A stretch of DNA of 64,000 bases from Bacillus sp. FJAT-49711 (GTDB taxonomy: Bacteria > Bacillota > Bacilli > Bacillales > Bacillaceae_C): assembly GCF_018343715.1 (NCBI RefSeq), contig NZ_JAGYPL010000004.1, positions 400,546 through 464,545 of the forward strand, given 5' to 3'. Positions 9,575 through 19,973 of this stretch are shown here, one piece after another; the stretch's first letter is position 1, and each line of letters begins with the position of its first letter. Position numbers and translations under genes: made by a program. The notes beneath the pieces were generated by a model, which saw nothing but the letters and a program-made list of their open reading frames with translations, had not been told where the DNA came from and ran no database searches.

Positions 9575-11611
9575 TTATTTCAACAAGATCGTCACTACAT
9601 CATCCAAATATTTGGTTGTGCTGTATTCATAAATCTCCAGTTTTTTGGGAACTACTTTCTTTCCAGGGTTACTACTTTGTAACTGTATATTTTCAACTGT
9701 AAAGAAATAACGGGGCTGCTCGATTTCTTCATATATGAATGGGTTTTTATCCACATCGTATTCAATCCAGTTTTTATCAACTAGCACTCCTTCTGAATTT
9801 ATCCCGAATGAGTTAACTTCCTCACCTTCTTCACCCACAATATCGAATTGAATCGATTCATATGCTCGATTTTTAATTTCATGATCGCTTATGACAATCT
9901 TAGTAGGCTGTCCAACTTCCACTTTGTCGATGGAGATTGTACTTCCTGCATATTCAAAGGTTTGAGGATATGCCTTTGAAGCATCCAAGTCGATGGATTT
10001 TTTATCTTCGATCATTAAATAAACAGATTGGAATTGAATGTTAACCTCTTTTGGCTTTTCTCCAAAAAGTGGGTCAATATGTGTTTGTAAAGAAATCCAA
10101 TCATTGTTTTCAAATACGACATTGCTGCCGTACATATCGGCTTTCACTATTTTATCGTTCACTTTTAGATTGTCAAAATTAAGAGTTTGTATTCTCTTCC
10201 CCGGCAGTTCATATTTAAAAGCACTATGCAGAATAGTCGTCGTTGGAGCAATCGTTAGTTTATCCAATCGAACAGGAAACCCTTCGATTTCAGTTTTTAC
10301 ATCCAACGTATATTCTTTCGAGGGCTGTTTATTTACAGGAATATCAAAATTCCATTCACCTGTTTCATATTCTATGTTTTTGTAATCCCTATTCTGTTCG
10401 GAAGAGTCACGAATCAATTTTTGAAGCTTTGAGATCTTAAGTTTTATTGTATCTTTATCATTTAAAAGCGGCCGAAGACTAATCTTTCCTTGGTACACAT
10501 TCTTATCTATATTATTTGGCTCGGATTTAAGGTCAGGAGGATAGTACCTTGGATAGGCAACAAGATCCATTTTTTGATATTCCTTCACCACAGAAATACC
10601 CTCATCGTAATCAATCATATATTGACTTTTTTTAACGGTATCCTCTACTTCATAAAAAACAAGAGTCTGAACATCATCAGCAATCACACTCTTAATCTTA
10701 ATTTTTATACCATTGTTTTCCGCTTCTAGGTTCAGCCTTTTTCCTAATCCATGTTGTAAAAAAGCGCGTAATTGCTCATCTTCCTCTGTCCATGTATAGT
10801 AAAAACTCGTAAATACCCCTGTAAAAACTCCAATACTTGTTAATAATGCGAAAATACTTGCAAAAATAAGCGCTATTCTTCTACGCTTCTTATTTTTCTG
10901 TTGTCTATGCTTTTCATTTTCAGCCAGCCTATGTTTGACATTATCCATGAAATGAGAGGGTACATGAAAATCTTCCATTCTTTCAGTAAGATTTAATATA
11001 ACATCTTGGAAGGTGCCCAAATCCTCACGACAGTTTTGACAATGATAAATATGCATCTCGAAATCAATCTTTTTCGATCTTTCCAAAGTTCTTTCGAAGT
11101 AATCGATATAATTCTTATGATACTCCTTACAACCATTAAAGGTTGAACCGTATTCCACTTCTTTCCTTAGTAACTGAACTCCGGTAAACAAAAGCTCTTT
11201 CAACTTTTCCACTGAAACTTGGAGAAGATGTGCCGCTTCCTCCAGAGAAAATCCTATTATGTATGTAAGAACAACTGCTTCTTTCTCATCATTTTTCAAC
11301 TGACCAAGTGAATGAAATAAAACTTTATTTAATTTATCTTTCTTAAACATTTTATCATCAGAAAGTTTCCGGCATATTTGTAGAAAAATAGACATTATCC
11401 ACATTTTTAATGAGGTTTCTCTATTAAAACTTTGTAATTCCTTATCAATTTTTATAATGGATTGGAAAAATGCTTCTTCTACTTGCTGCTGATTTCTTAG
11501 ATAGGAGCAACCAAGTGTATAGAACCATTGCTTATGCTGCTCGAACCAATCAACGATAGATTCTACACCTTTTTCTTTTATGGTAGTGAGCTCTATCTTT
11601 TCAGGGATCAT
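9575..11611 (-). CDS. Fused ECF-type sigma factor / zinc anti-sigma / DUF4179-like membrane protein (copy 2)
   Basis: A 678-residue paralogue of the 6427-8475 protein, clearly related along its whole length. The order is sigma region 2 (about 18-85), sigma region 4 (about 98-150), zinc anti-sigma motif C161-x25-H187-x3-C191-x2-C194, a transmembrane segment near 244-268, then a long outer domain. Conservation is strongest in the CKEYH...HIYHC part and around the TYYTWTEEDxQLRAFL(K/Q)HGLG start of the outer domain, weaker in the sigma part. A GGGGGAGA site precedes the ATG. Two such intact genes so close suggest a gene duplication followed by divergence of the sensing domain. Confidence 0.82.
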   Translation of the reverse strand: MIPEKIELTTIKEKGVESIVDWFEQHKQWFYTLGCSYLRNQQQVEEAFFQSIIKIDKELQSFNRETSLKMWIMSIFLQICRKLSDDKMFKKDKLNKVLFHSLGQLKNDEKEAVVLTYIIGFSLEEAAHLLQVSVEKLKELLFTGVQLLRKEVEYGSTFNGCKEYHKNYIDYFERTLERSKKIDFEMHIYHCQNCREDLGTFQDVILNLTERMEDFHVPSHFMDNVKHRLAENEKHRQQKNKKRRRIALIFASIFALLTSIGVFTGVFTSFYYTWTEEDEQLRAFLQHGLGKRLNLEAENNGIKIKIKSVIADDVQTLVFYEVEDTVKKSQYMIDYDEGISVVKEYQKMDLVAYPRYYPPDLKSEPNNIDKNVYQGKISLRPLLNDKDTIKLKISKLQKLIRDSSEQNRDYKNIEYETGEWNFDIPVNKQPSKEYTLDVKTEIEGFPVRLDKLTIAPTTTILHSAFKYELPGKRIQTLNFDNLKVNDKIVKADMYGSNVVFENNDWISLQTHIDPLFGEKPKEVNIQFQSVYLMIEDKKSIDLDASKAYPQTFEYAGSTISIDKVEVGQPTKIVISDHEIKNRAYESIQFDIVGEEGEEVNSFGINSEGVLVDKNWIEYDVDKNPFIYEEIEQPRYFFTVENIQLQSSNPGKKVVPKKLEIYEYSTTKYLDDVVTILLK

Positions 11612-11867
11612 AATTATGTCTCCCCCTTTTTATATTCACTTTATATCGAATGATGATAGATTGTATAATCCTATTATAGCTATATTTTAATATTAATTAA
11701 ATTTTATTCTGAATTGAAGGAAATATCGGTAAATTTATTTAAGAATCTTTACTTTTCGATGAATGAACCACTAAATTTTTCCAAATTAAATGCAGTATTC
11801 ATAAACTAATTTCATATCTTTAATATTGAAACCAAAGGGAACCTCTCATTCTTTGAGAATAAAAAAT

Positions 11868-11908
11868 CCTATTCAGCATGTGTAATTAATCATCACAAGC
11901 TGAATAGG
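11868..11908 (-). terminator. Intrinsic terminator of xpt-pbuX
   Basis: Perfect 10-base stem CCTATTCAGC/GCTGAATAGG followed on the minus strand by ATTTTTTATT, a few bases after the pbuX stop. Confidence 0.85.
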
Positions 11909-11915
11909 AATATTT

Positions 11916-13219
11916 TTAAGCACTTTGCTTCGATACAACAACGGTTTCCTGCCTTTTCCGATTTGGCAACATATTAAATATAATATTTAGTGCAATGGCA
12001 GTTATACTCCCAGCAACAATTCCATTACTTGTTAATATTTGCAGTCCTGATGGAAGTGCCGAAAATAAGTTAGGCGCTACTGTAACACCGAGGCCTAACC
12101 CGACAGAACAAGCAATAATCATCGAGTTTTCTTGGGAATCGGAAATAATTTTACTTAGCATTTTAATCCCTTGCGAAACGACCATGCCAAACATCGCCAT
12201 CATTGCTCCCCCTAAGACCGATGTTGGAATAATGGTTGTGAATGCAGCAATTTTAGGAAAAAATCCAAGGGCGATTAGCATGGCACCCGTAATGAAAATC
12301 ACTTTACGGGAACGAACACCTGACATTTGAATCAAACCAACATTTTGCGAAAATGTTGTGTATGGGAAGGCATTGAAAAGCCCGCCAATGACGGAAGCCA
12401 GCCCTTCTGCTCGATAGCCTTTTGCCAAGTCTTCTTTCTTCAACTTCTTATCACATATATCACTCAAAGCGAAATAAACACCTGTAGATTCCACTAAAGA
12501 TACCATCCCAACGATTGTCATTGTAAGGATGGCTGACCATTCAAATGTTGGATATCCAAAATAAAAGGGTCTTACGATTTGTGCAATGGCCGCATCCTGA
12601 ACGGGCATTAAATCAACCTTGCCCATAATACTGGCAGCAATTGTTCCTACACCTAGACCGAGTAAAATCGAGATGGCCCGAATAAAGCCTGTGGAAAATC
12701 GGAAGATTAATATAATCATGATTAAGGTTCCAAAAGCTAGTACAATATTCGACAATGATCCATAGTCTGCCGCATCTTGGCCGCCGCCCATATTATTGAT
12801 CGCTACTGGAATAAGCGTAATACCAATTATGGTCACAACAGAACCTGTTACGACAGGAGGAAAAAACTTAATCAATTTGCCAAAAAAGCCGGCAATCAAC
12901 ATGATAATTAGGCCTGAAGCAATAACGGAACCATAAATAGCAGAAATCCCAAATTCCTCGCCAATTTTCATAATCGGTCCTACCGCTGTAAATGTACAAC
13001 CAAGCACAACCGGAAGACCGATTCCGACAAATCGGTTATTTATGATTTGTAAAAGTGTAGCAACTCCACACATCAAAATATCAATCGACACAAGATACGT
13101 TAACTGTTTATGATCAAACCCCAACGAATTTCCGATAATTAATGGCACGAGAATAGCACCTGCGTACATAGCCAAAAGATGCTGGATTCCCAATGTCGTG
13201 GATTTCAGTGCATTTTTCA

Positions 13220-13220
<1 letters not shown>
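11916..13220 (-). CDS. pbuX: Xanthine permease
   Basis: A 434-residue, highly hydrophobic member of the NCS2 (uracil/xanthine permease) family with about 14 membrane segments. The NCS2 signature QNVGLIQMSGVRSR is present, as is the VESTGVYFALSDI segment. It imports xanthine by proton symport. It is the second gene of the operon: its ATG shares one base with the xpt stop codon (TGATG), so the two are translationally coupled, and both are controlled by the guanine riboswitch upstream of xpt. A terminator follows. Confidence 0.95.
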
Positions 13221-14128
<908 letters not shown>

Positions 14129-14244
14129 TTAGTTCTTAAATAGGATGAATTCGAGAATCTTCTCGTATATTCCCAAGGCAGCAAAATCTGAATTAATTAA
14201 GAGATAAGTGTAAATAAAGCCTAAGGTTTTAGTTTTATTATTTA

Positions 14245-14421
14245 TCATCTTTTTGATTTTAGTCTAGTAACTATATAGATTATTAAATCTATCGTTAAAA
14301 ATAGTAAACCAATAACTAATAAATATTTAAAAAATTCAGATGTCGAGTAACCTCCAACGTAGATAAAATATAAAAATATACAAAAAAACCCTATACTAGA
14401 AAAGACTTTCTGAATCTTCAT
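14245..14421 (-). CDS. Small two-segment membrane protein
   Basis: A 58-residue protein with start ATG preceded by AAGGAG 10 bases upstream. It has two hydrophobic stretches (VFSSIGFFCIFLYFIYVGG and YLLVIGLLFLTIDLIIYIV) with a short polar link and a KSKR tail, so it should be a helical hairpin in the membrane. No family was recognised. It lies just upstream of the riboswitch promoter on the same strand. Confidence 0.6.
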   Translation of the reverse strand: MKIQKVFSSIGFFCIFLYFIYVGGYSTSEFFKYLLVIGLLFLTIDLIIYIVTRLKSKR

Positions 14422-14785
14422 CACAATATTAATCTCCTTTTAAGATTGAGAGTATTGTATGTAATTCTTTTTTTAATATAAATAATTTTACTGTTTTTCA
14501 TACTACAAATTAATATAATAATAATCCCCCTTAACGATCCTTTCTTATTTTCATTTTTAATATTTTTAGAAACCTTACTTGCCACAACTTTAAGTTATAG
14601 TAATAACAAAATGCACAAAAAACTTGCATTAATCCTACTTTGTTTATAGTCATATTGAATATTAGATTCGGATTGAAAATGATATTATTTTAAAATTAAT
14701 AAAATACTATATGTGTGATTTAATACCCTTAGTTAGTGAAACCTTTACATTTGATTACCGTAAATATATTTATGGAGATGATTTT
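14422..14785. other. AT-rich gap between divergent small membrane-protein genes
   Basis: About 360 bases between two genes pointing away from each other. It must hold both promoters, but the sequence is so AT-rich that I cannot single out convincing boxes. No repeat or hairpin of note. Confidence 0.4.
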
Positions 14786-15094
14786 ATGAGAACATTTACT
14801 ACCATAGCATCAATAATAGCTGGGATATTTATCATTTATTTAGGTTATTTAATTAGAGTAAAAAAGATGTTATCCCTAATCATTGGTTATAGCGACAGTA
14901 CTTTTTACGGTGACAAAGATAAATATGCTAAAAGAACAGGATTTACTGCAATAATATTAGGAATCATAGTTGCTGCAATGCCTTTAGTGGTTTTTGTTTT
15001 TGGTGAAGGTACTATACACATATATAAATACATGATTGGCGTATATGTCGTACTAATAATAATAATGGCTAATTATTGGCGGTTTCGTTTATAA
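14786..15094 (+). CDS. DUF3784 family membrane protein
   Basis: About 102 residues with three membrane segments: an N-terminal helix (ASIIAGIFIIYLGYLI), a middle one (TAIILGIIVAAMPLVVFVF) and a C-terminal one. The soluble loop has the SLIIGYSD and DKDKYAKRTG pattern typical of DUF3784. The start is the ATG behind GGAG at 14786; the frame extends upstream without a ribosome site. Function unknown. Confidence 0.72.
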   Translation: MRTFTTIASIIAGIFIIYLGYLIRVKKMLSLIIGYSDSTFYGDKDKYAKRTGFTAIILGIIVAAMPLVVFVFGEGTIHIYKYMIGVYVVLIIIMANYWRFRL

Positions 15095-15246
15095 AGAAAT
15101 TCGTAAAAAGATATCATTTCTTTGTTCTCCAATATGTTAAGATTAAATATTCTTATAAGGATGGAAATTCCTTTTAATAAAACGCCATATTGTTTAATTA
15201 ACTTTTTAAGATTTCATTAGAACAAAAAGTGAAAGGAGATTCTCAT

Positions 15247-15567
15247 ATGGGGTTAGTCATAGGAATTATGCGTATCGTACTACCTATTATAATAGTTGGA
15301 GGAATTGGAGTATTTGTAGTTAAAAGGCTTGAATATAAATATAACCAGGGGAACCTTGGCAAGAAAAAATCAAAGAGTGCTCAAGATTTATTAGTTAGTT
15401 TAATACCATTTGGGATGCTGTTTGGTTGTTCTATTGGGATAATTCTTAGTATATTTTTCCAATCATCACCATTATCTTCCATTAGTTTAGGCGCTGGAAT
15501 TGGCCTATTATTTGGATATTTTGCTTTTGAAATTTATAGTACGAAAAGAACAGCCATTCATAAATAG
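15247..15567 (+). CDS. Small membrane protein of unknown function
   Basis: About 106 residues, start at the ATG behind AAAGGAG. It has an N-terminal membrane anchor, a lysine-rich cytosolic loop with KKKSKSAQD, and two further membrane segments rich in G and S. It lies 150 bases after the DUF3784 gene and is followed by a terminator, so the two may share a transcript. No family was recognised. Confidence 0.6.
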   Translation: MGLVIGIMRIVLPIIIVGGIGVFVVKRLEYKYNQGNLGKKKSKSAQDLLVSLIPFGMLFGCSIGIILSIFFQSSPLSSISLGAGIGLLFGYFAFEIYSTKRTAIHK

Positions 15568-15580
15568 CTATCTTCTTTAT

Positions 15581-15617
15581 ACTGCGCGTTTCCTCATGTA
15601 GGAAACGACGCAGTTTT
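15581..15617 (+). terminator. Intrinsic terminator
   Basis: Stem ACTGCG-GTTTCCT/AGGAAAC-CGCAGT with one mismatch, then TTTTCC. It ends the small membrane-protein transcript. Confidence 0.82.
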
Positions 15618-15677
15618 CCTTATATTATTCACTAAGGTACATTTTGAACTTAAATGCTATTAATTCGAAATTTAGCT

Positions 15678-16679
15678 TTACCATATATTAACTACTGATT
15701 CACTATTTTCAATCCTTATTCTGCTTTCTTTTAGCCAATCAATATTCCATTGGTGTAAGGTAGAAAAGTCCCAACTTCGATAACAGCCTGCATACACAAT
15801 GATTTCTCTTAATAGCAGAAATATAGGAATCTGTTTTAACCATTTTTCATCAAAATAGCTTTGTTCTTTATATCCTTTTAGAAAGTGTTCCATAAATAAA
15901 CGGGCTTGAGATTCTCTTCTTGCTTTTCCATCTTCTCCACCGTAGACATAAACAAAATAATATAACGGAATGGCAATATCCTCAATAAACCAACTGTATT
16001 GCGCCTCATCAAAATCAAAAAGGGTTATTTTCCCTTCATCATTCACTAGGAAATTCCCAACACCTATATCACCATGAATAAGTCCATATGAATTTTCATC
16101 TTTAGGAATATTATTTTGAATTTTGTTTATTACATTTCGACTGGCTTCAAGTACTAAGATTTGATCTGATGGGATAAAATTGTCCACATTTTTCAGGTAA
16201 TAATTTTGGTGCCAATCATGTCTACGTGTCAATTCATCCTTTGGTTTATAGACTTTTGATAAGGAATGGACTTTTCCCATGATTTGACCTAGTTTGTAAT
16301 AAAGATTGGTATCATTTAGACATTCAGGATAGCCAATTTTTGAACCTTCCGCCTTTATAAAGGAGCTTACAATAAAAACTACGTTCGCTGTATTAATAAC
16401 TTCTACATAATTTCCCGATTTAGACTGTATGGGTCTCGAGACAGAAACATCATTTTGGGCCAAATATAGTAGCCAATCCATTTCCCCTATTACAGCATTA
16501 ACACTACGATGAGAGCTAGGGGTAAATCTTAAAATATATTTTTGATTAGCTTTTTTATATTCATATATAAAATTCTGCCAATTTCCAAGATGGGATAATT
16601 CTGTGAATGGAATACCGAACCTATTTGCTCCAGTGGATAAAATTTCCTTATTAAAATGATCAATAATATCTTGTTCCAC
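15678..16679 (-). CDS. Phosphotransferase of the APH (aminoglycoside/choline kinase-like) family
   Basis: About 333 residues with the APH kinase fold: a nucleotide-binding lobe (YILRFTPSSHRS), the catalytic loop LIHGDIGVGNFL and the metal motif LFDFDEAQY. This pattern is found in aminoglycoside kinases, homoserine kinase-like enzymes and spore-coat CotS relatives; the substrate cannot be told. The start is placed at GTG 16679, eight bases after GGGAG. In-frame ATGs further upstream precede that site. Confidence 0.78.
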   Translation of the reverse strand: MEQDIIDHFNKEILSTGANRFGIPFTELSHLGNWQNFIYEYKKANQKYILRFTPSSHRSVNAVIGEMDWLLYLAQNDVSVSRPIQSKSGNYVEVINTANVVFIVSSFIKAEGSKIGYPECLNDTNLYYKLGQIMGKVHSLSKVYKPKDELTRRHDWHQNYYLKNVDNFIPSDQILVLEASRNVINKIQNNIPKDENSYGLIHGDIGVGNFLVNDEGKITLFDFDEAQYSWFIEDIAIPLYYFVYVYGGEDGKARRESQARLFMEHFLKGYKEQSYFDEKWLKQIPIFLLLREIIVYAGCYRSWDFSTLHQWNIDWLKESRIRIENSESVVNIW

Positions 16680-16767
16680 AACTTCTTCTCCCTTTAATTT
16701 TTTCATGAAAAAGCATTCAAGGTAATGAGATTGATTTCCCTTATTAATTAATACTTTTAAAAAGAAA

Positions 16768-16797
16768 GAGCGCAATTCTTAATCAAAAAATGCGCCC
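16768..16797 (-). terminator. Intrinsic terminator after the HAD gene
   Basis: On the minus strand GGGCGCA pairs with TGCGCTC, followed by TTTCTTTTT. It separates the HAD hydrolase from the phosphotransferase downstream. Confidence 0.75.
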
Positions 16798-16896
16798 TAT
16801 CCTATGAAATAAATAAGAAATGATCCCAATCATAAAATTACTTGTTCACCTATCCCTAATACTCATTATGTAAAAATGCACTTGTTTTTGGTAGCC

Positions 16897-17541
16897 CTAT
16901 TTCAAATTTTCAAGTGATTGTATAAATTCATTTACAGTATAAAACATTTGATCTGGTTGAACACTAAACTCCAGTGTCTGATAATTTGGCAACCACTTTA
17001 CTCCAATAGTATGTACGTTAGAACGTTTACCCGCAAGTATGTCGGCGTCGCTATCTCCTAGAAAAACAGCTTCGGTATTTTTTATATTAAGTTGTTCCAA
17101 TGCTTTATTTATTCCTTCTGGATGAGGTTTTGGTTTTTCAACATCATCACCAGTAATGATTACATCAAATAAGTTATTCATATTAAGGCAGTCTAAAGAA
17201 ATGAGCAGACTTCTGCTCGCTTTTCCTGTTACGATCCCTAGCTTGTACCCTTCTCTTTTTAAAAGTAGAAGTAGGTTGTCAATTTCCTCATTATATTGAA
17301 CGAGCTCTTGATGCTTTTCTATATATTTTTCATAATATAATTCAATGGCTTTATCATAATTGGAATCTCTAAGGTTTTCTTTAATAATCCCCGTCTCGGA
17401 TGGACCGAACATAGCCTTAATATCATCTGAAGTAACCTCTAGATTGTCAAACTCCTTAAATACAGCCTGAAACGCATAAAAACAAACCGGCAAAGTATCG
17501 GCAAGAGTACCATCAAAATCAAAAATAATCGCTTTAATAAT
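16897..17541 (-). CDS. HAD-superfamily hydrolase, phosphoglycolate phosphatase-like
   Basis: About 214 residues with the HAD motifs: nucleophile loop FDFDGTLADT at the N-terminus, a TGKASRSL motif II region, the lysine in VEKPKPHPEG, and GDSDADILAGK (motif IV). The helical cap places it with PpaX/Gph-like phosphatases; the substrate is open. The family usually starts MIKAIIFDFDGT; here the M position is ATT, six bases after AGGGG, while the only upstream TTG lies ahead of the ribosome site. So either ATT is used or the start codon has mutated. Confidence 0.78.
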   Translation of the reverse strand: MIKAIIFDFDGTLADTLPVCFYAFQAVFKEFDNLEVTSDDIKAMFGPSETGIIKENLRDSNYDKAIELYYEKYIEKHQELVQYNEEIDNLLLLLKREGYKLGIVTGKASRSLLISLDCLNMNNLFDVIITGDDVEKPKPHPEGINKALEQLNIKNTEAVFLGDSDADILAGKRSNVHTIGVKWLPNYQTLEFSVQPDQMFYTVNEFIQSLENLK

Positions 17542-17689
17542 TAAACACCCCTGTAACAAAATAATTACTCTTTAGAATGATTGAATTTTCTACACCAAGT
17601 AATAATTTACATATACTTGTTTGAATAACTAACAGATTTAGAAAATTGTTTATGCCAAACTATCTATTCAGCTGTTTCTCCACTTCTAT

Positions 17690-18520
17690 TTAAGCGATAT
17701 TTCCACCGTGCATTGAAAACATATAAACATCATCTTCATCTGTTACAGTCCAGCCATCAAAATACTGACTAGCATGAAATACATCTAAAAAGAGGTTGTC
17801 ACATTGAATAATAAGAAACGGACATTGTTCGAATAACAGTACATCTTGAATTGTTTTACCAATCAATAATTCCTTGATTGTTTTCCATTCCCTTTGGTTA
17901 GATTGGATATCTGTTTCTCCAAATAAAATTACATCCGTATCTCGAATTCTCCAGGGACATTCAATCATAATGGCACCTTTTACTAGTTGAATAATGAAAT
18001 TAGGATTTGATTCGACGGCCGTAACCTTTTGCCCTATGAATTCTTTAAAATCGATTTTACTTATTTTCGTATGCCACGTCTTACGAGCATGTGTCATAAT
18101 CATTTCATTCATTTTGTCCTTCGTATAAACATCATCATTATCTCTGTACTGAAAGTCATCAATAGCCTTACTGATCTCTTGCCAAATCATTTGTTCATCG
18201 AATAAATGATGGGCGATCGTACAATCATATATCTCTTTCACAATTGAAACAGCATTCTTAACAGGTAATAATAACTGTGAGTGTAGATGTTTTACATGAT
18301 AATGTAAACATTGTTCTTTTGGAGGAGGTTTTTGCTGCAACGCTTTCATTACATTTGAAAACATTTCTTCCAATTCAAATAGATTAAATGGCTCTTTCAT
18401 ACTAGCTAACTTCTTAATTTCTATAACATCCAAATAGAGATGATGTTTTGCCCACTCTATATAATCTGATGCTCTTACAGAATGGGTATACTTCTTGTAG
18501 TACAATTCTAAAAGGTCCAT
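17690..18520 (-). CDS. Uncharacterised 276-residue protein
   Basis: A soluble protein with a TAGGAG site before its ATG. The N-terminal half is helical with several histidines (CLHYHVKHLHSQ). The C-terminal half is beta-rich (FIIQLVKGAIMIECPWRIRD) and resembles the compact folds of DUF6188-like and polymorphic-toxin immunity proteins. That comparison is weak and no function is assigned. Confidence 0.6.
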   Translation of the reverse strand: MDLLELYYKKYTHSVRASDYIEWAKHHLYLDVIEIKKLASMKEPFNLFELEEMFSNVMKALQQKPPPKEQCLHYHVKHLHSQLLLPVKNAVSIVKEIYDCTIAHHLFDEQMIWQEISKAIDDFQYRDNDDVYTKDKMNEMIMTHARKTWHTKISKIDFKEFIGQKVTAVESNPNFIIQLVKGAIMIECPWRIRDTDVILFGETDIQSNQREWKTIKELLIGKTIQDVLLFEQCPFLIIQCDNLFLDVFHASQYFDGWTVTDEDDVYMFSMHGGNIA

Positions 18521-18551
18521 AGAGATCTCCTATACATGTATCCTAATAAAA

Positions 18552-18848
18552 TTATTTAATCGTTTGCAAAATAAACATGGCCGTTTCATCAAGTTCTTCT
18601 AATTTTTCTTCAGCTGTAGGTCTTTCAACCAGCCTGATTAAGTCAGTCTCAAATACCTTTCTGGATTCTTCAGGCAGTCTTTTAACTAAAATTTCTAAAC
18701 ACCAATATTTCCAAACGTTATCGTCGGTTTCTAAAACTTTCTCAATATAGGGAACGATTTCATTCGGGAACTCAAGTAGCAGTTCCGCCACTTCCTCTGC
18801 AATGGGCCAGTTCATGTCCTGAATCCATTTCATAAGACTTGGCAACAA
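18552..18848 (-). CDS. DUF5071 protein, probably N-terminally damaged
   Basis: The 98 residues from the first ATG match DUF5071, a short HEAT-like helical family (WIQDMNWPIAEEVAELLL, then VWKYWCLEIL). Homology-like sequence continues upstream in the same frame as IAQNKHDFGS and KLKELDRTELLPLLP up to about 18915, where a TAA blocks the frame and no start codon or ribosome site is found. The gene has probably lost its start, or uses a non-standard one. Function of the family is unknown. Confidence 0.65.
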   Translation of the reverse strand: MLPSLMKWIQDMNWPIAEEVAELLLEFPNEIVPYIEKVLETDDNVWKYWCLEILVKRLPEESRKVFETDLIRLVERPTAEEKLEELDETAMFILQTIK

Positions 18849-18936
18849 GGGGAGAAGTTCTGTTCTATCCAGTTCCTTTAATTTATATATACTACCAAAA
18901 TCATGCTTGTTTTGGGCAATTGATTAGCGTAAATAT

Positions 18937-19449
18937 TCATTTTGTTACTTTGGATATAAGATAAGCTTTTACTTTCTCAACATCATTTAAATCTCTTTTC
19001 GGAAGTATGTATGCACTTACTGAGCTGTTGTACAAATAGATGTTATGCTGGTCCTCACTTATTGTTTTAATTCCAGACCAAGTTACTTTTGTTACACCAT
19101 TAGAAGTTGAATCCATTATCCCCTCATCAGATAACATCATATTATGCTCACCTAATAAGCCATCATTCCCGCCCTCTTTTATCATTTTCTTTGTATTTCT
19201 AAGGACAAAAGAATAGAAATATTTCGGATAAAAAATAATCCACAGAATACTTATTGCTAAAAAAGTTATGAATAACCCAAGAAAAGGTAGGTTCCCTATT
19301 TTTGAAAGCACAAATGATGCAATAATAAAGAAGATCGGCGTTAAAAATCTTTGCATATTTAATGTTCTATTGACCGTTTTTGAATTTTTTATGTGAAACA
19401 GATTAAAGGTTAAATAATCTTCCTCTGTTAAATTGAATTTTATCTCTAT
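18937..19449 (-). CDS. YcxB family membrane protein
   Basis: About 170 residues: an N-terminal EIKFNLTEEDYLTFNLFHIKNS segment, two membrane segments near residues 38-75, and a C-terminal YcxB-like beta domain (VTKVTWSGIKTISED...YILPKRDL). The role of the family is unknown. The likely initiation codon is ATA at 19449, eight bases after AAGGTG; the GTG at 19458 overlaps the ribosome site itself. This is the second gene here with an odd start codon. Confidence 0.75.
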   Translation of the reverse strand: MEIKFNLTEEDYLTFNLFHIKNSKTVNRTLNMQRFLTPIFFIIASFVLSKIGNLPFLGLFITFLAISILWIIFYPKYFYSFVLRNTKKMIKEGGNDGLLGEHNMMLSDEGIMDSTSNGVTKVTWSGIKTISEDQHNIYLYNSSVSAYILPKRDLNDVEKVKAYLISKVTK

Positions 19450-19493
19450 TGAAATCACCTTCTTTTGTTGTCTTTAATATGAAACCTTTACAT

Positions 19494-19973
19494 TTAATCT
19501 ATATATCTAACTATGTCTTCTTCTATTTGATCTGGCTTTGTTGTAGGTGAATATCGTTCAACGACTAGTCCTTTTTGATCAACAAGAAATTTTGTGAAAT
19601 TCCATTTAATTGCCTTCGAAAAAAGACCATTTTTTTGTTCTTTTAAATACGTGTATAAAGGATGTTCATTTTCTCCATTTACATCAATTTTAGCGAACAT
19701 CGGAAAGCTGACTCCATAGTTGCGTTGGCAAAACTGAATAGTCTCTTCAATATTATCAAACTCTTGTTGTTTAAATTGATCACATGGAAAACCTAGAATA
19801 ACAAAACCGCGGTCCTTATATTTTTCATAAAGTGCTTGAAGTCCTTCAAATTGCGGAGTAAAACCACATTTACTAGCCGTATTCACAATAAGCAACGTGT
19901 TTCCAGCATAATCTCTCAATGTTTTTTCCTTACCGTCTGACATTTTTACTGTGTAGTCATATATGGTTTTCAC
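19494..19973 (-). CDS. Glutathione peroxidase family thiol peroxidase
   Basis: A 159-residue thioredoxin-fold peroxidase. The peroxidatic cysteine is in NTASKCGFTPQ, followed by GFPCDQF and the KWNFTKFLVD strand that carries the catalytic W and N. In Bacillus these cysteine enzymes use thioredoxin, not glutathione, to reduce hydroperoxides. The start is GTG behind GGAGGAAATTTA; an upstream ATG in frame is ahead of the site. Confidence 0.9.
   Translation of the reverse strand: MKTIYDYTVKMSDGKEKTLRDYAGNTLLIVNTASKCGFTPQFEGLQALYEKYKDRGFVILGFPCDQFKQQEFDNIEETIQFCQRNYGVSFPMFAKIDVNGENEHPLYTYLKEQKNGLFSKAIKWNFTKFLVDQKGLVVERYSPTTKPDQIEEDIVRYID

Noticed and set aside
14711..14785. N-terminal extension of the DUF3784 protein
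   Set aside because: The first ATG has no ribosome site; GGAG stands before the ATG at 14786.
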